Assembly (NCBI RefSeq): GCF_019683635.1
Contig: NZ_JADGIA010000012.1
Coordinates: 1-47,566, forward strand
Direction: 5' to 3'
Origin: Thermogemmatispora sp.
GTDB taxonomy: Bacteria; Chloroflexota; Ktedonobacteria; Ktedonobacterales; Ktedonobacteraceae
DNA length: 47,566 nt
How positions within the stretch are numbered: position 1 is the stretch's first letter; each line of letters begins with the position of its first letter. A program made the position numbers and the translations under genes. The notes below the pieces were generated by a model. That model was not told the origin of the DNA, did not search any database, and saw only the letters and a program-made list of their open reading frames with translations. This document shows, piece after piece, positions 1 through 7,617 of the stretch.

Positions 1-672
1 CGCCGTGGGGCAGGCCGGGTTGATGCGGGCCGCCAGGGCATTGGGATCAACCAGCATCGAGAAGAGCATGTAGGCAAAGAGGACCACGCTACCTAGCACT
101 GTGAGGCCACGAATTGTCGGTGTGGTCCCCGGGTCACTGCGATCCGGATCGCTCTGCTCCTTGAGCGCCAGGCCACCGTAGAACATAGCAGCAGCTCCGG
201 CGATGAGGAGCACAACGGCGATCAGCACAAAATCAACAGCTCCCGGCTCCAACCAGAGCACATTTCCATCGAGGAGCGGGTTCCAGAAGAAGTTCGCTGA
301 TGGAAAGTACTGGCTGTTAGTCGTGACACCCGCCGCCGTAACCGGGGTGAGCACCGCCCAGAGAAGCAGCGCCAGTCCCCCTACGAAGAGCACCAGACCC
401 AGGCCGACGAAGAGCATGGGCGGCAGCAACGGCTTGGGGTCAAAGAGCAGGACTATAACCTCAACGACGAAGAAACCGAGCAGGCAGACCAGACCGAGGG
501 CGAGCGAGCCTTGCTCCATGCCCTGCAGCGTGGAAGCCGTCAGCTCATCGAAAATATAGCCCGGAAGCTGCCCGATCAGCAAGGCCGTAATGAAGAAGAA
601 GCCGACACCAAAGATCAGGGCACGTGCCCACGACATGCGCTCAGGCAGCTCCCGTGGTTGAACTCTCTGCAT
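1..672 (-). CDS. Multi-pass membrane protein of the cytochrome bc locus (3' end cut by window edge)
   Basis: The minus strand is open from an ATG at 672 to base 1 (224 codons), with no stop inside the window, so the C-terminus is missing. The translation is clearly a membrane protein. About five hydrophobic segments lie near residues 15-36, 57-78, 85-115, 147-172 and 195-213, joined by short polar loops. An AAAGGG sits 9 bases before the ATG; an in-frame ATG at 696 has no ribosome binding site and is less likely. I recognise no cofactor-binding motif and cannot name a family. It is the last visible gene on the strand of the cytochrome b / Rieske / cytochrome c cluster, 467 bases after the cytochrome c-cupredoxin gene. 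A role as an accessory respiratory membrane subunit is therefore inferred from position only. That it is a real gene is well supported. Confidence 0.72.
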   Translation of the reverse strand, partial: MQRVQPRELPERMSWARALIFGVGFFFITALLIGQLPGYIFDELTASTLQGMEQGSLALGLVCLLGFFVVEVIVLLFDPKPLLPPMLFVGLGLVLFVGGLALLLWAVLTPVTAAGVTTNSQYFPSANFFWNPLLDGNVLWLEPGAVDFVLIAVVLLIAGAAAMFYGGLALKEQSDPDRSDPGTTPTIRGLTVLGSVVLFAYMLFSMLVDPNALAARINPACPTA

Positions 673-1139
673 AGTTGCCAGCCCTTTCAACGACATGTAC
701 CACAAACAGTTGCGGCGACATGCTTGATATGGGGCACGAAGCCCCGCTCTGATCACCGCGTCTTCCGCTGTAGCAGTAAACCTTGCCTGGCCTCTCACCA
801 GTCTACGACAGGTCGGCACCTCCAGGCATGGCCTTGTAGATCCATATGCCAGGAGAACGCCCCGGGAGCAGCCAACTCTTTCTCTGCCTGCCCTCCCGGC
901 TGGTGATCTCCTGGCCAGTCAGTCAGTTCCCTGCGCGGCGAAAGACGCTTTGACGCTTATCTGCACTGACGCAGGGCGTCCACACAGACCCCAGTATCCA
1001 CATGGCTGCTAGCCCCCCTGCCTGCACACTCTCCCCTTCCCAGCCCAGCTCGACAGAGCAGCGCGAGAAGAGTCAGCAGGCATGGTACGGAGCCGGCAGC
1101 CAAACCAAGCAGGTCGCGCTCTTAGTAAGCGGCCTCTGA
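673..1139. other. Intergenic stretch without a convincing gene
   Basis: Frames open on the plus strand here are continuations of the shadow of the membrane protein gene and carry no recognisable domain. The only structure I see is a 7-base inverted repeat (CCGGGAG near 863, CTCCCGG near 894) with a long loop and no T-run, too weak to call a terminator. Confidence 0.5.
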
Positions 1140-2120
1140 TTAGGGCACGATCAGCAGAACCGCCACCATGCTTGGATGGTACTGGCAATAGTAGTAGACC
1201 TTATGGTCCTTATTCAGATTATAGGCCGCCATCGTCACTGTGTAGGTGAAGGTGCCATTGGTCAAGATCGGCTTTGACAGGCCGGAGTCGAAGATATTTG
1301 AGGCGATCTTCTTATTGTTCAGATCCTCGGTCTGGAGAGCCGTGACCGTATGAGCCTGAGTATCCTTATTCACCCAGGTAATGGTGGTCCCCACCTTCAC
1401 CTTCACATAGATCGGGTCATAGCAGGCCGGCGAGCAGCTCGCCCCACTGGGGGCGGTCACTATATCGATCGTGACATTCTTCTTGGAAGTCAGATCGACC
1501 GGATTGCCGAACTGACCACTACTCTCCTGAGCGACCGCTGTCTGATAGGCCGTAGGGTTATTCTTCTGGATCAGCGCCGGCACCTGGTCGAAGCCATTGC
1601 CTGCCGGCAGACCATTGGCCTTCAGATAATCCGGATCGGATGAGCGGATCAGCTCAAAGAGATACTGGATATCGATGTTGGTCAGCGGGCCGCCATAATC
1701 CTCGCTCCAGGCCGGCATGATCGCCACGTTGAGCTGATTAGTGCTTGTATTATAGATACCTGCGCTGATAATGCGCAGCAGGTCATTATCGCTCAACTTA
1801 TTGACCTGGGGATTATTGTTCAGGCTGGGGCCGACACGGCCCTGGCCTTTGGTGCCGTGACATTGGAAGCAGTACTGAGCATATAGCTCAGCGCCGCGCT
1901 CCAGAGCGGTTTGATGCTGCTGGACCTTAGCCATCGCCTCGCCATTGCTCTCCATGATCCAAAAGACAGGGATCAACACCGTGATCAGGGAGAGCATGAT
2001 CAGCGCCCCATAGCCGCTCTTCTCAACTGCATTGGTGCGCGAGTAAAAGAGATAGAGCAGGCCGCCAACGGTCACCAGCAGCACGACAATGCCTATAGCT
2101 GCCTGGACAGGATTGATCAT
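1140..2120 (-). CDS. Membrane-anchored cytochrome c fused to a plastocyanin-like copper domain
   Basis: A 326-residue protein that probably carries electrons out of the adjacent bc complex. Residues 7-28 and 37-56 are membrane helices. A cytochrome c domain follows, with the heme site CFQCH at 84-88 and a likely axial Met at 135 (AIMPAW). Residues about 215-326 form a cupredoxin domain with type 1 copper ligands His257 (QAHTV), Cys312, His315 and Met318 (CQYHPSM). The open frame extends upstream to 2312, but the ATG at 2120 is chosen: GGAAAGG lies 8 bases before it, and the upstream codons encode nothing membrane- or heme-like. The gene follows the Rieske gene on the same strand after 237 bases. 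Heme c and a blue-copper site in one tethered polypeptide would give two carriers in series, replacing a separate c1 and a soluble cytochrome c or plastocyanin. The domains are seen directly; the electron route is inferred. Confidence 0.88.
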   Translation of the reverse strand: MINPVQAAIGIVVLLVTVGGLLYLFYSRTNAVEKSGYGALIMLSLITVLIPVFWIMESNGEAMAKVQQHQTALERGAELYAQYCFQCHGTKGQGRVGPSLNNNPQVNKLSDNDLLRIISAGIYNTSTNQLNVAIMPAWSEDYGGPLTNIDIQYLFELIRSSDPDYLKANGLPAGNGFDQVPALIQKNNPTAYQTAVAQESSGQFGNPVDLTSKKNVTIDIVTAPSGASCSPACYDPIYVKVKVGTTITWVNKDTQAHTVTALQTEDLNNKKIASNIFDSGLSKPILTNGTFTYTVTMAAYNLNKDHKVYYYCQYHPSMVAVLLIVP

Positions 2121-2357
2121 ACGCGCTACCTTTCCAAGAGTTTTCCTAATGTTCCTTCTCTTACCCCCAGCCAGGAACCTGTACGGGAAGCAGACGGTCC
2201 CCGACCATAGGCAGAAGCCAGCGGCGAGCAGGGCCGGACAGGCATCGTGCCGGAAAGAGCCGGACCGGAGCTGCTGCAGATGCATCTCTTGTAGCCTGCC
2301 CTCCCAGGGCACTTGACCCGTCTACCCGTCCAGGCGCCGGAGAAGAGAAGGTGAGCA

Positions 2358-3062
2358 TCAGGCGCAGGCAATCGTCGGCTCGGGGATCAGGCGGGTGGAC
2401 GCATCGGGGTGCTGAACCTTATTGTTCAGCTGAGACGTGTCCACGATCACGCTCTCACCCTGGAAGAGAATGCGGAAGCGATCCAGGCTGCGGGGTGCCG
2501 GGCCATCGAGGAACTCGCCATCGACATTATAATGCGAGCCGTGGCACGGGCACTTAAAGCTTACACAGTCATCACGGAATGGCACCGTGCAGCCGAGATG
2601 GACGCAACGCTGATAGAGCGCTATCCAGTACGAGCCATCGCTATCCTTAACAATCCACTCCGAATCCAGCTGATCGCTTAGCGCCTGGCCAGAGAGCAAC
2701 AACGGCGTATCCTTGGCGAGATGGACCACATAGGTCTTGGCCTCCTGGCGATAAAAGACAGCGGCCTGATCCAGCTTCGCCTCGGACGGCTTGGCGGCTG
2801 GAAAATCGCTCTTATTGCCCACATTGAGGGCCGAGCCGAACTGGCCAGCCAGATTCGGATAGAGCATATTCAACGCCCCGGCCACCGCAGTAGTCGCCGA
2901 GAGGCCCCAGACAGCCAGCGTGGCGCGGCGCAGAAAGCGCCGGCGCGAGAGGCGTTGCCGGGCAATCTCAGCAGCCTCTGCGCCGCCGCCGTGGAGCACC
3001 TCGTACTGCTGCGGTGTCAAGGGTGGCCTATCTACATCCCGCGGCGGGAAATCCATACTCAT
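2358..3062 (-). CDS. Rieske iron-sulfur protein of the cytochrome bc complex
   Basis: A 234-residue Rieske subunit that would take the first electron from quinol at the Qo site. The [2Fe-2S] ligands are visible as CVHLGC (Cys153, His155, Cys158) and CPCHGSHY (Cys171, Cys173, His174); Cys158 and Cys173 form the usual disulfide pair. The N-terminus has an arginine-rich RRRFLRR stretch at about 41-47, before a hydrophobic segment (48-68). This resembles a twin-arginine signal anchor, the normal export route for Rieske proteins. A GGAAAGG lies upstream of the ATG. It lies between the subunit IV gene (39-base gap) and the cytochrome c-cupredoxin gene. Length and motif order are normal for the family. 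Confidence 0.95.
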   Translation of the reverse strand: MSMDFPPRDVDRPPLTPQQYEVLHGGGAEAAEIARQRLSRRRFLRRATLAVWGLSATTAVAGALNMLYPNLAGQFGSALNVGNKSDFPAAKPSEAKLDQAAVFYRQEAKTYVVHLAKDTPLLLSGQALSDQLDSEWIVKDSDGSYWIALYQRCVHLGCTVPFRDDCVSFKCPCHGSHYNVDGEFLDGPAPRSLDRFRILFQGESVIVDTSQLNNKVQHPDASTRLIPEPTIACA

Positions 3063-3101
3063 AAAGAACAGATCCTTTCCTTCCGTTTTCCCAGAGTTCC
3101 C

Positions 3102-3641
3102 TTACAGGTCGAAGAAAAGACCCTGCCAGGGCCAGTACCACACCCAGCCGGGGCCACGGAAGAAACTCCCGGCCAGGGTCACACAGGCCCAGAAGACCAC
3201 AAACATTGTGAAGGTCACAATGGCGATCTTACGGTCTGCGTAAGCACGGCTGGGATTGCGATCCACGTAGGGCAGGCAGGCCAGGCCGACCAGCACCAGC
3301 CCCGGGATGAGCACACCGGCAGTCGTTGGTGGGAAGTAGTGCAGCAGCTCCTGCAAGCCCAGGAAGTACCAGGGAGCCTTGGCCGGGTTCGGCGTGACGT
3401 TGGGATTGGCCGGCTCCCGCAGCGGCGCGTCGATTGCCACCGAGAGCAGGGTGAGCATGACCATCACGATGGTGGAGGCAAAGAACTCTCGCACCAGCAA
3501 ATGAGGCCAGACAAAGACCGAGTCCTCCAGCGGTTTCTCAACGCGCGTGATGGCCTCCTGCCTTACTACTGCCAGCGTACGATAGCGTCGCTGGGTCGCC
3601 GCTGCTTGCGTCTGTACCTTTGGCTCCTGTTCGATTGCCAT
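3102..3641 (-). CDS. Cytochrome b C-terminal half / subunit IV (PetD-like)
   Basis: A 179-residue membrane protein matching the C-terminal part of cytochrome b, encoded separately as in b6f complexes. Three hydrophobic segments lie near 52-70, 105-125 and 140-160. The Qo-site region reads APWYFLG at 89-95, where canonical subunits have PEWY, so the usual Glu is absent. I recall this KAPWYFLG variant from several non-cyanobacterial bc complexes. The start is supported by GAGG 8 bases before the ATG. It sits between the cytochrome b gene and the Rieske gene, in the usual order of split bc operons. Confidence 0.92.
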   Translation of the reverse strand: MAIEQEPKVQTQAAATQRRYRTLAVVRQEAITRVEKPLEDSVFVWPHLLVREFFASTIVMVMLTLLSVAIDAPLREPANPNVTPNPAKAPWYFLGLQELLHYFPPTTAGVLIPGLVLVGLACLPYVDRNPSRAYADRKIAIVTFTMFVVFWACVTLAGSFFRGPGWVWYWPWQGLFFDL

Positions 3642-3662
3642 TGGCCTATCCTCTCATCTTTG

Positions 3663-3776
3663 TTCTAATCCCTGAGCCAGCTTCTCCTGACCAGGCCAGA
3701 CCAGCCTGGCTGGCCTGGTGAGCAGCCAGAGACAGCAACGGCTTCTTTTTCTCATCCCCGATTCTCATCCCTGAGC
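3663..3776 (-). repeat. Two copies of a 15-base element (minus strand GCTCAGGGATKAGAA)
   Basis: On the plus strand the copies are TTCTAATCCCTGAGC (3663-3677) and TTCTCATCCCTGAGC (3762-3776). They lie in the spacer between cytochrome b and subunit IV; the first is close to the ribosome binding site of subunit IV. A third copy precedes cytochrome b (4734-4748). Function unknown. Confidence 0.55.
3690..3719 (-). other. Strong hairpin in the cytochrome b / subunit IV spacer
   Basis: ACCAGGCCAG (3690-3699) and CTGGCCTGGT (3710-3719) are perfect 10-base inverted repeats with a 10-base loop. No T-run follows on either strand, so an ordinary intrinsic terminator is unlikely. Between two cotranscribed genes it is more likely a processing or stability hairpin. 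Confidence 0.6.
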
Positions 3777-3896
3777 GAGCGGGCTATCCTGCAAGGAAGA
3801 GCCTCGCCTGTGAAAGAGGGCTTTTCCCGTGCCTCCAGATGCCTCCCGCTCAGGCCACTCTCTCGCCTGGTTAGCGGTTCGCAAAAAGCTCACTCA

Positions 3897-4718
3897 CTAA
3901 CGCGTAACCGTTGGCGCCAGCCCTTGCTCAGCCTCTGCCAGGCGAGCCTCCAGCTCGCGCCGCGGCGGCGGCGGTGGCCCAGCCGCTCCTCCATCCTTAC
4001 GGATGCGCCAGAAGTGTACCGCCAGCAGAATAGCCGTGGCCAGCGGCAGCAAGATTACATGCCCCACATAGAAGCGAATCAGGGTTGCCTGACCAACCGC
4101 GGGACCACCTACCAGCACCTGATAAACCGGCTGTCCCAGAATCGGGGTGTACGGGGCCAGGTTGGTTCCCACCGTAATAGCCCACAGAGCAATCTGGTCC
4201 CACGGAAGCAAATAGCCAGTAAAACTCAAGAAGAGAGTACAGAAGAAGAGGCCCACACCCACAACCCAGTTGAACTCGCGCGGCGGCTTATAGGCCCCAT
4301 GATAGAAGACGCGGATCATGTGCAGGGTCACGGAGACGACCATCAGGTGGGCCGCCCAGCGGTGCATGTTGCGCACCAGATGGCCAAAGGAGACCGCGCT
4401 GCTGAGCTGGTTGATGTTCTGATAGGCCGTGTGGGTCTCAGGAACATAATAAAACATGAGAAAAACCCCGGTCAGGGTCAGCACCAGGAAGAGGAAGAAG
4501 GAGATTCCCCCCATACACCAGGTATAGGTGATCTTCATCGCCTGGCGGCTCACCTTCACCGGGTGCAGATGCAGGAAGACGTTCCCCATCATCACCAGCG
4601 ACTGGTTGAGTGGGGTGTCCGGATAGCCGTGGCGGAATATCGATCGCCAGAGCTGGCTCGTCACTATCTTCTGCGTGATGATGTCGAGCAAGCTCTTCTT
4701 TTCAGGTAGTGAACTCAC
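3897..4718 (-). CDS. Cytochrome b, N-terminal heme-binding half (cytochrome b6-like)
   Basis: A 273-residue diheme cytochrome b core of a quinol:acceptor complex. Four heme-ligand histidines are visible: His119 and His133 in one helix (MHRWAAHL to LHMIR) and His220 and His235 in another (YVGHV to AVHFW). The second pair is 15 apart, the spacing I associate with b6-type rather than mitochondrial-type cytochrome b. LPWDQ at 171-175 is the usual motif after the third helix. The chain ends in a proline-rich charged tail, not further helices, which agrees with a separate subunit IV gene downstream. The start codon is GTG at 4718, with AGGAGG 8 bases upstream. It is the first gene of the minus-strand respiratory operon. 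Confidence 0.95.
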   Translation of the reverse strand: MSSLPEKKSLLDIITQKIVTSQLWRSIFRHGYPDTPLNQSLVMMGNVFLHLHPVKVSRQAMKITYTWCMGGISFFLFLVLTLTGVFLMFYYVPETHTAYQNINQLSSAVSFGHLVRNMHRWAAHLMVVSVTLHMIRVFYHGAYKPPREFNWVVGVGLFFCTLFLSFTGYLLPWDQIALWAITVGTNLAPYTPILGQPVYQVLVGGPAVGQATLIRFYVGHVILLPLATAILLAVHFWRIRKDGGAAGPPPPPRRELEARLAEAEQGLAPTVTR

Positions 4719-4733
4719 ACACAGTTCCTCCTG

Positions 4734-4748
4734 TTCTCATCCCTCAGC
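4734..4748 (-). repeat. Third copy of the 15-base element, upstream of cytochrome b
   Basis: TTCTCATCCCTCAGC on the plus strand differs by one base from the copy at 3762-3776, and both are followed by GAGCG. Here the element lies directly upstream of the AGGAGG ribosome binding site of cytochrome b, so it falls in the mRNA leader. Confidence 0.5.
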
Positions 4749-4872
4749 GAGCGTGACGACCATCTGAGCTGCTGCTCATAGGTTCGCTCCTTGCCTGCTT
4801 TTGTCCAGCAATTCCTTCTCGGGGCCGGTTAGCAGCAACGAGACGGGAGATGGGCGCTCAGCTGCGTGGCAG

Positions 4873-4881
4873 ATTATACCA
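4873..4881 (-). promoter_or_regulatory. Extended -10 promoter proximal to the bc operon
   Basis: On the minus strand the site reads TGGTATAAT, a perfect -10 hexamer with a TGn extension. No good -35 is visible at 16-18 bases. It would give a leader of about 150 bases before the GTG of cytochrome b. Confidence 0.5.
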
Positions 4882-5085
4882 CACCGGCTCTCTCCCTGAG
4901 TACCCCTCCCCAACAGGGTCCTGCCCCACTCCAATCTCCTCCCTTTGCTCTGCCTACTCTCTTCTAAAGAAGAGGCCACAGCTGTGCCAGATGGGTAAGG
5001 CCGGGCTGATAGGCTCTGCTCCTCTCCTTTAACCCTCGGCGCGCCCCAAGGAGCAGCCCGCTCTTTCTCTGCCCCTCATTGTTAG

Positions 5086-5128
5086 ATTACAGAGTTCTCC
5101 TGAGGAGAGCATCAGGTGTTTACCTGAT
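5086..5128 (-). promoter_or_regulatory. Operator-promoter unit 1: palindrome with downstream minus-strand -10
   Basis: ATCAGGT-N4-ACCTGAT (5111-5128) has perfect 7-base arms. On the minus strand a TGTAAT -10-like box (5086-5091) follows. The palindrome centre is then about position -40.5, the class II activator position, and no consensus -35 is present. Confidence 0.5.
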
Positions 5129-5325
5129 TTTGTCAGCCAACCCCTCGCTCAAGCATCCCTCTGCTCGCGCCTGGGAGGCCACGCGATCCACCCCTTTGCC
5201 TCAGCCTTCTCGGCCAGCTAACCCCCGCTCTGCCTGTTCTCCAGGGAAGGCGACGCCCGTTTTACCTTGTAATACACCACTTCTGAGGAGAAAGGCCAGC
5301 CTGGAGGTTCTCAGCCGCCCGGAAG

Positions 5326-5370
5326 ATTATAGCATGGGGACCCGAAGAGAACATCAGGTAAATACCTGAT
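5326..5370 (-). promoter_or_regulatory. Operator-promoter unit 2: palindrome with downstream extended -10
   Basis: A second ATCAGGT-N4-ACCTGAT (5353-5370) is perfectly palindromic. The minus-strand -10 reads TGCTATAAT (hexamer 5326-5331, TGn extended), putting the palindrome centre near -42.5. Flanking bases are also shared with unit 1 (GAGARC before, TYTGYC after), suggesting duplication or selection of the whole site. Confidence 0.55.
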
Positions 5371-5595
5371 TCTGCCCGGTACTCTACACATGCCTCTCCT
5401 CGCACCCCCAGCTCCCTAGACGGCTGCTGGCCGTAGCAGTCTGGAGGAGCAGAGAAGAGACAGGGGTGAGGGGCCACTCTACTATTTTACGTTTTCTATC
5501 TATACCTTATTTATTAATATATCAGATCAAAAATACCAATAGTATAGCTAATACAGGCAACCGGGGATGACAGGTGCGATTTTGTGTGCGCTCGT

Positions 5596-5624
5596 TTGAC
5601 AGGCAAGCCCCCCAACGCTACAAT
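5596..5624 (+). promoter_or_regulatory. Sigma-70-type promoter of the histidine kinase operon
   Basis: TTGACA (5596-5601), a 17-base spacer and TACAAT (5619-5624) match the housekeeping consensus almost perfectly. The expected start near 5631 leaves a leader of about 45 bases before the kinase ATG. Confidence 0.75.
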
Positions 5625-5674
5625 TAAAGAAGAGGGAGGCTCTTCTTCGCCAAGCGTAGAGAGGTTCGAGAGCA

Positions 5675-6811
5675 ATGGAGCGCAAGACTACACTGGCCGG
5701 GTCGGGGGTGCAAAGCTGGCCGCGATTGCTCAGGCCCCTGCTCAGTTTGCCTATCTTCTATAAAGTTCTGATTGCCAATAGCTTGATTATCTTTGTTGGC
5801 GCTACCGGCGGTACCTGGCTGGCCTCCCATTTGAATGATAGCCGGCAGGGGCTGGCAACGCCTACCTCGCTGATCATTTTTATTACGGTGGGTTGGCTGG
5901 TGAGTGTGGCTTTGAATTTCCTGCTGCTGCAGATCGCTTTCCGGCCCCTGATGGACCTGGGCAAGGTTATGAGCCGTGTCCAGAAAGGTGAGCGCTCGCT
6001 GCGCGCTCCTCTGACCGGGCTTGATCCTCAAGCTGACCAGCTCGCTGCGACCTTCAACGTAATGCTAGAGGCCATTGACGAGGCTTCGCGTCTGCGTTCA
6101 ACGCAGATCATCAATGCTCAGGAGCAGGAGCGCAAACGCATTGCACGCGAGTTGCACGACGAAACCAGCCAGATGCTCACCTCGCTGCTCATCAGTCTGG
6201 CGATCCTGGAGAAGTCGGTGACCAGCCCCGAGGCCCGCGAGCGTATCGCCGATACACGCAATCTGGCCCATCAAACGCTGCGGGCTATCCGCAACTTGAG
6301 CATCGATCTGCGCCCCAGTGCCCTGGACGACTTGGGCTTGCTGCCAGCGCTGCGCTGGTATATTAAAGAATATCAACAGAAGTGCTCCATCGAGGTAGAG
6401 TTTTCAGCCACAGGCTTTAAGGGGCGTCTGCCCGCCGAGATGGAGACTGTCCTTTATCGCATTGTGCAGGAGGCTCTGACCAACACCGCTCGTCACGCCA
6501 ATGCGACGAAGGTCTCTATCGCCCTGCGAGAGGAGGAAGGAGCGGTCCACGCAACCATCAGCGATAATGGCTGCGGCTTCGATGTCGAGGCCTTGATGAA
6601 GACGCCAGGCCAGGAGCGCGGCCTGGGTCTGGCGGGCATGCAGGAACGGGCCGTTCTCCTCGATGGGTCGCTGGACATCAAGTCCCGTCCTGGCGCGGGT
6701 ACCACTATCGAGGTGCGCTTGCCCCTGCACCAGAGCGATGCCGAGTCTGTTCCCTACGCTGAGCTGACCCCTTCGGAGAAGCAACCGCGAGGAGGTCCGG
6801 TGAAGGTATGA
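5675..6811 (+). CDS. Sensor histidine kinase, NarX/LiaS type (HAMP + HisKA_3 + HATPase)
   Basis: A 378-residue membrane sensor kinase. Two transmembrane helices (about 28-50 and 65-88) enclose only a short external loop, so the signal may be sensed in or at the membrane. A HAMP-like segment follows (90-140). The phosphoacceptor is His161 in ERKRIARELHDE, the HisKA_3 signature. The ATPase domain shows the N box (EALTNTARHANA), DNGCGFD and GLGLAGMQERA. The last 25 residues are a polar tail. The stop overlaps the ATG of the response regulator (ATGA), implying translational coupling. A near-consensus promoter lies just upstream, and the respiratory operon is divergent. Control of that operon by this system is plausible but not shown. 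Confidence 0.95.
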   Translation: MERKTTLAGSGVQSWPRLLRPLLSLPIFYKVLIANSLIIFVGATGGTWLASHLNDSRQGLATPTSLIIFITVGWLVSVALNFLLLQIAFRPLMDLGKVMSRVQKGERSLRAPLTGLDPQADQLAATFNVMLEAIDEASRLRSTQIINAQEQERKRIARELHDETSQMLTSLLISLAILEKSVTSPEARERIADTRNLAHQTLRAIRNLSIDLRPSALDDLGLLPALRWYIKEYQQKCSIEVEFSATGFKGRLPAEMETVLYRIVQEALTNTARHANATKVSIALREEEGAVHATISDNGCGFDVEALMKTPGQERGLGLAGMQERAVLLDGSLDIKSRPGAGTTIEVRLPLHQSDAESVPYAELTPSEKQPRGGPVKV

Positions 6812-7497
6812 CGATGACGAGTACAGCCGAGGCAACCAAAGCCGTGCAGAAGATTCGTATCCTCCTGGCCGATGACCACACGATCCTGCGCGCTGGTCTG
6901 AAGATGATGCTCAATGCTCAACCCGATATGGAGGTGGTCGGCGAAGCACAGGATGGCCGCCAGGCTCTTCAGGAAGCGCTTCGCCTCCAGCCCGATATCG
7001 TGCTCATGGATATCACCATGCCCGACATGAGCGGGATCGAGGCCACGCGGCAGATCAAGAAGCAGGTTCCCGAGACCAAGGTGCTCATTCTAACGATGCA
7101 CGAGAACGACGAATATATCTTCCAGGCGCTGCGGGCCGGCGCCTCTGGCTACATGCTCAAGGAGGCCGCCGACACCGATCTGATCTCAGCGCTGCACGTC
7201 ATCCAGAATGGCCAGGTCTATCTTTCGCCGGTGGCTCAGTCGGTCATGGTGGGCGATTATCTCCAGCGTGTGCGTGCCGGTGAGGAGAAGGACAGCTACG
7301 AGAGTCTCACTGAGCGAGAGCGGGAGATTCTGAAGCTGGTGGCTGAGGGTTATACCAACACGAAAATTGCCGAACGCCTGGTTATCAGCCCCAAGACGGT
7401 CGACACGCACCGCACCCACATTATGGATAAATTGAATCTCCATAGCCGCGCCGAGCTGGTCAAGTACGCAATGCGGCGCGGCCTGCTGGAAGACTAG
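6808..7497 (+). CDS. Response regulator, NarL/LuxR family
   Basis: A 229-residue regulator paired with the kinase. The receiver domain (about 15-135) has the acidic pair ADD at 21-23, the phosphoacceptor Asp68 in DIVLMDITMPDMSG and the conserved Lys region KEA. A LuxR-type helix-turn-helix follows (about 160-225): LTEREREILKLVAEGYTN, then the recognition helix SPKTVDTHRTHIM. The ATG at 6808 overlaps the kinase stop. NarL/LuxR regulators usually bind inverted or direct heptamers; their targets here are unknown. The palindromes at 5111 and 5353 have the GGT/ACC ends at the centre, the opposite orientation to the NarL 7-2-7 layout as I recall it. Confidence 0.95.
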   Translation: MTMTSTAEATKAVQKIRILLADDHTILRAGLKMMLNAQPDMEVVGEAQDGRQALQEALRLQPDIVLMDITMPDMSGIEATRQIKKQVPETKVLILTMHENDEYIFQALRAGASGYMLKEAADTDLISALHVIQNGQVYLSPVAQSVMVGDYLQRVRAGEEKDSYESLTEREREILKLVAEGYTNTKIAERLVISPKTVDTHRTHIMDKLNLHSRAELVKYAMRRGLLED

Positions 7498-7617
7498 CCA
7501 GGCGGTGCGTTACCCCCCTGCCTGCCGCCTGCCCGCCAGCGAGACCTCTCGGCTTGGCCGCGGAGTGAGCTTGCTTCGTTAGCTGCGGCGAGGATGAGAG
7601 AGGGTGCAATCACCCCA

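Larger units (their letters stand above)
4719..5674. other. Long divergent regulatory region between bc operon and two-component system
   Basis: This 956-base region has no convincing gene; the frame 5079-5369 is proline-rich and matches nothing I know. It holds an extended -10 box near 4873 for the bc operon, two operator-promoter units (5086-5128 and 5326-5370), an AT-rich tract at about 5480-5550, and the kinase promoter at 5596-5624. Confidence 0.6.

Noticed and set aside
203-906. Two plus-strand open frames at the left edge
   Set aside because: They lie opposite a well-formed minus-strand membrane protein gene that runs off the window, and they have shadow-like Ser/Thr/Pro/Arg composition.
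2121-2312. N-terminal extension of the cytochrome c-cupredoxin protein
   Set aside because: The extra residues have no signal or membrane character matching the fold, and the start at 2120 has a clear ribosome binding site.
2721-4709. Long plus-strand frames (2721-3668 and 3810-4709)
   Set aside because: They overlap the Rieske, subunit IV and cytochrome b genes, whose cofactor motifs are unmistakable.
5079-5369. 96-codon plus-strand frame between the bc operon and the kinase
   Set aside because: Its ends coincide with the two palindromic operators, it is rich in Pro/Ser/Arg, it lacks a ribosome binding site and it has no recognisable domain.
5111-5370. The two palindromes as NarL-type sites of the adjacent response regulator
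   Set aside because: GGT/ACC lies at the centre of the palindrome, the reverse of the NarL 7-2-7 layout as I recall it, so the regulator is left open.
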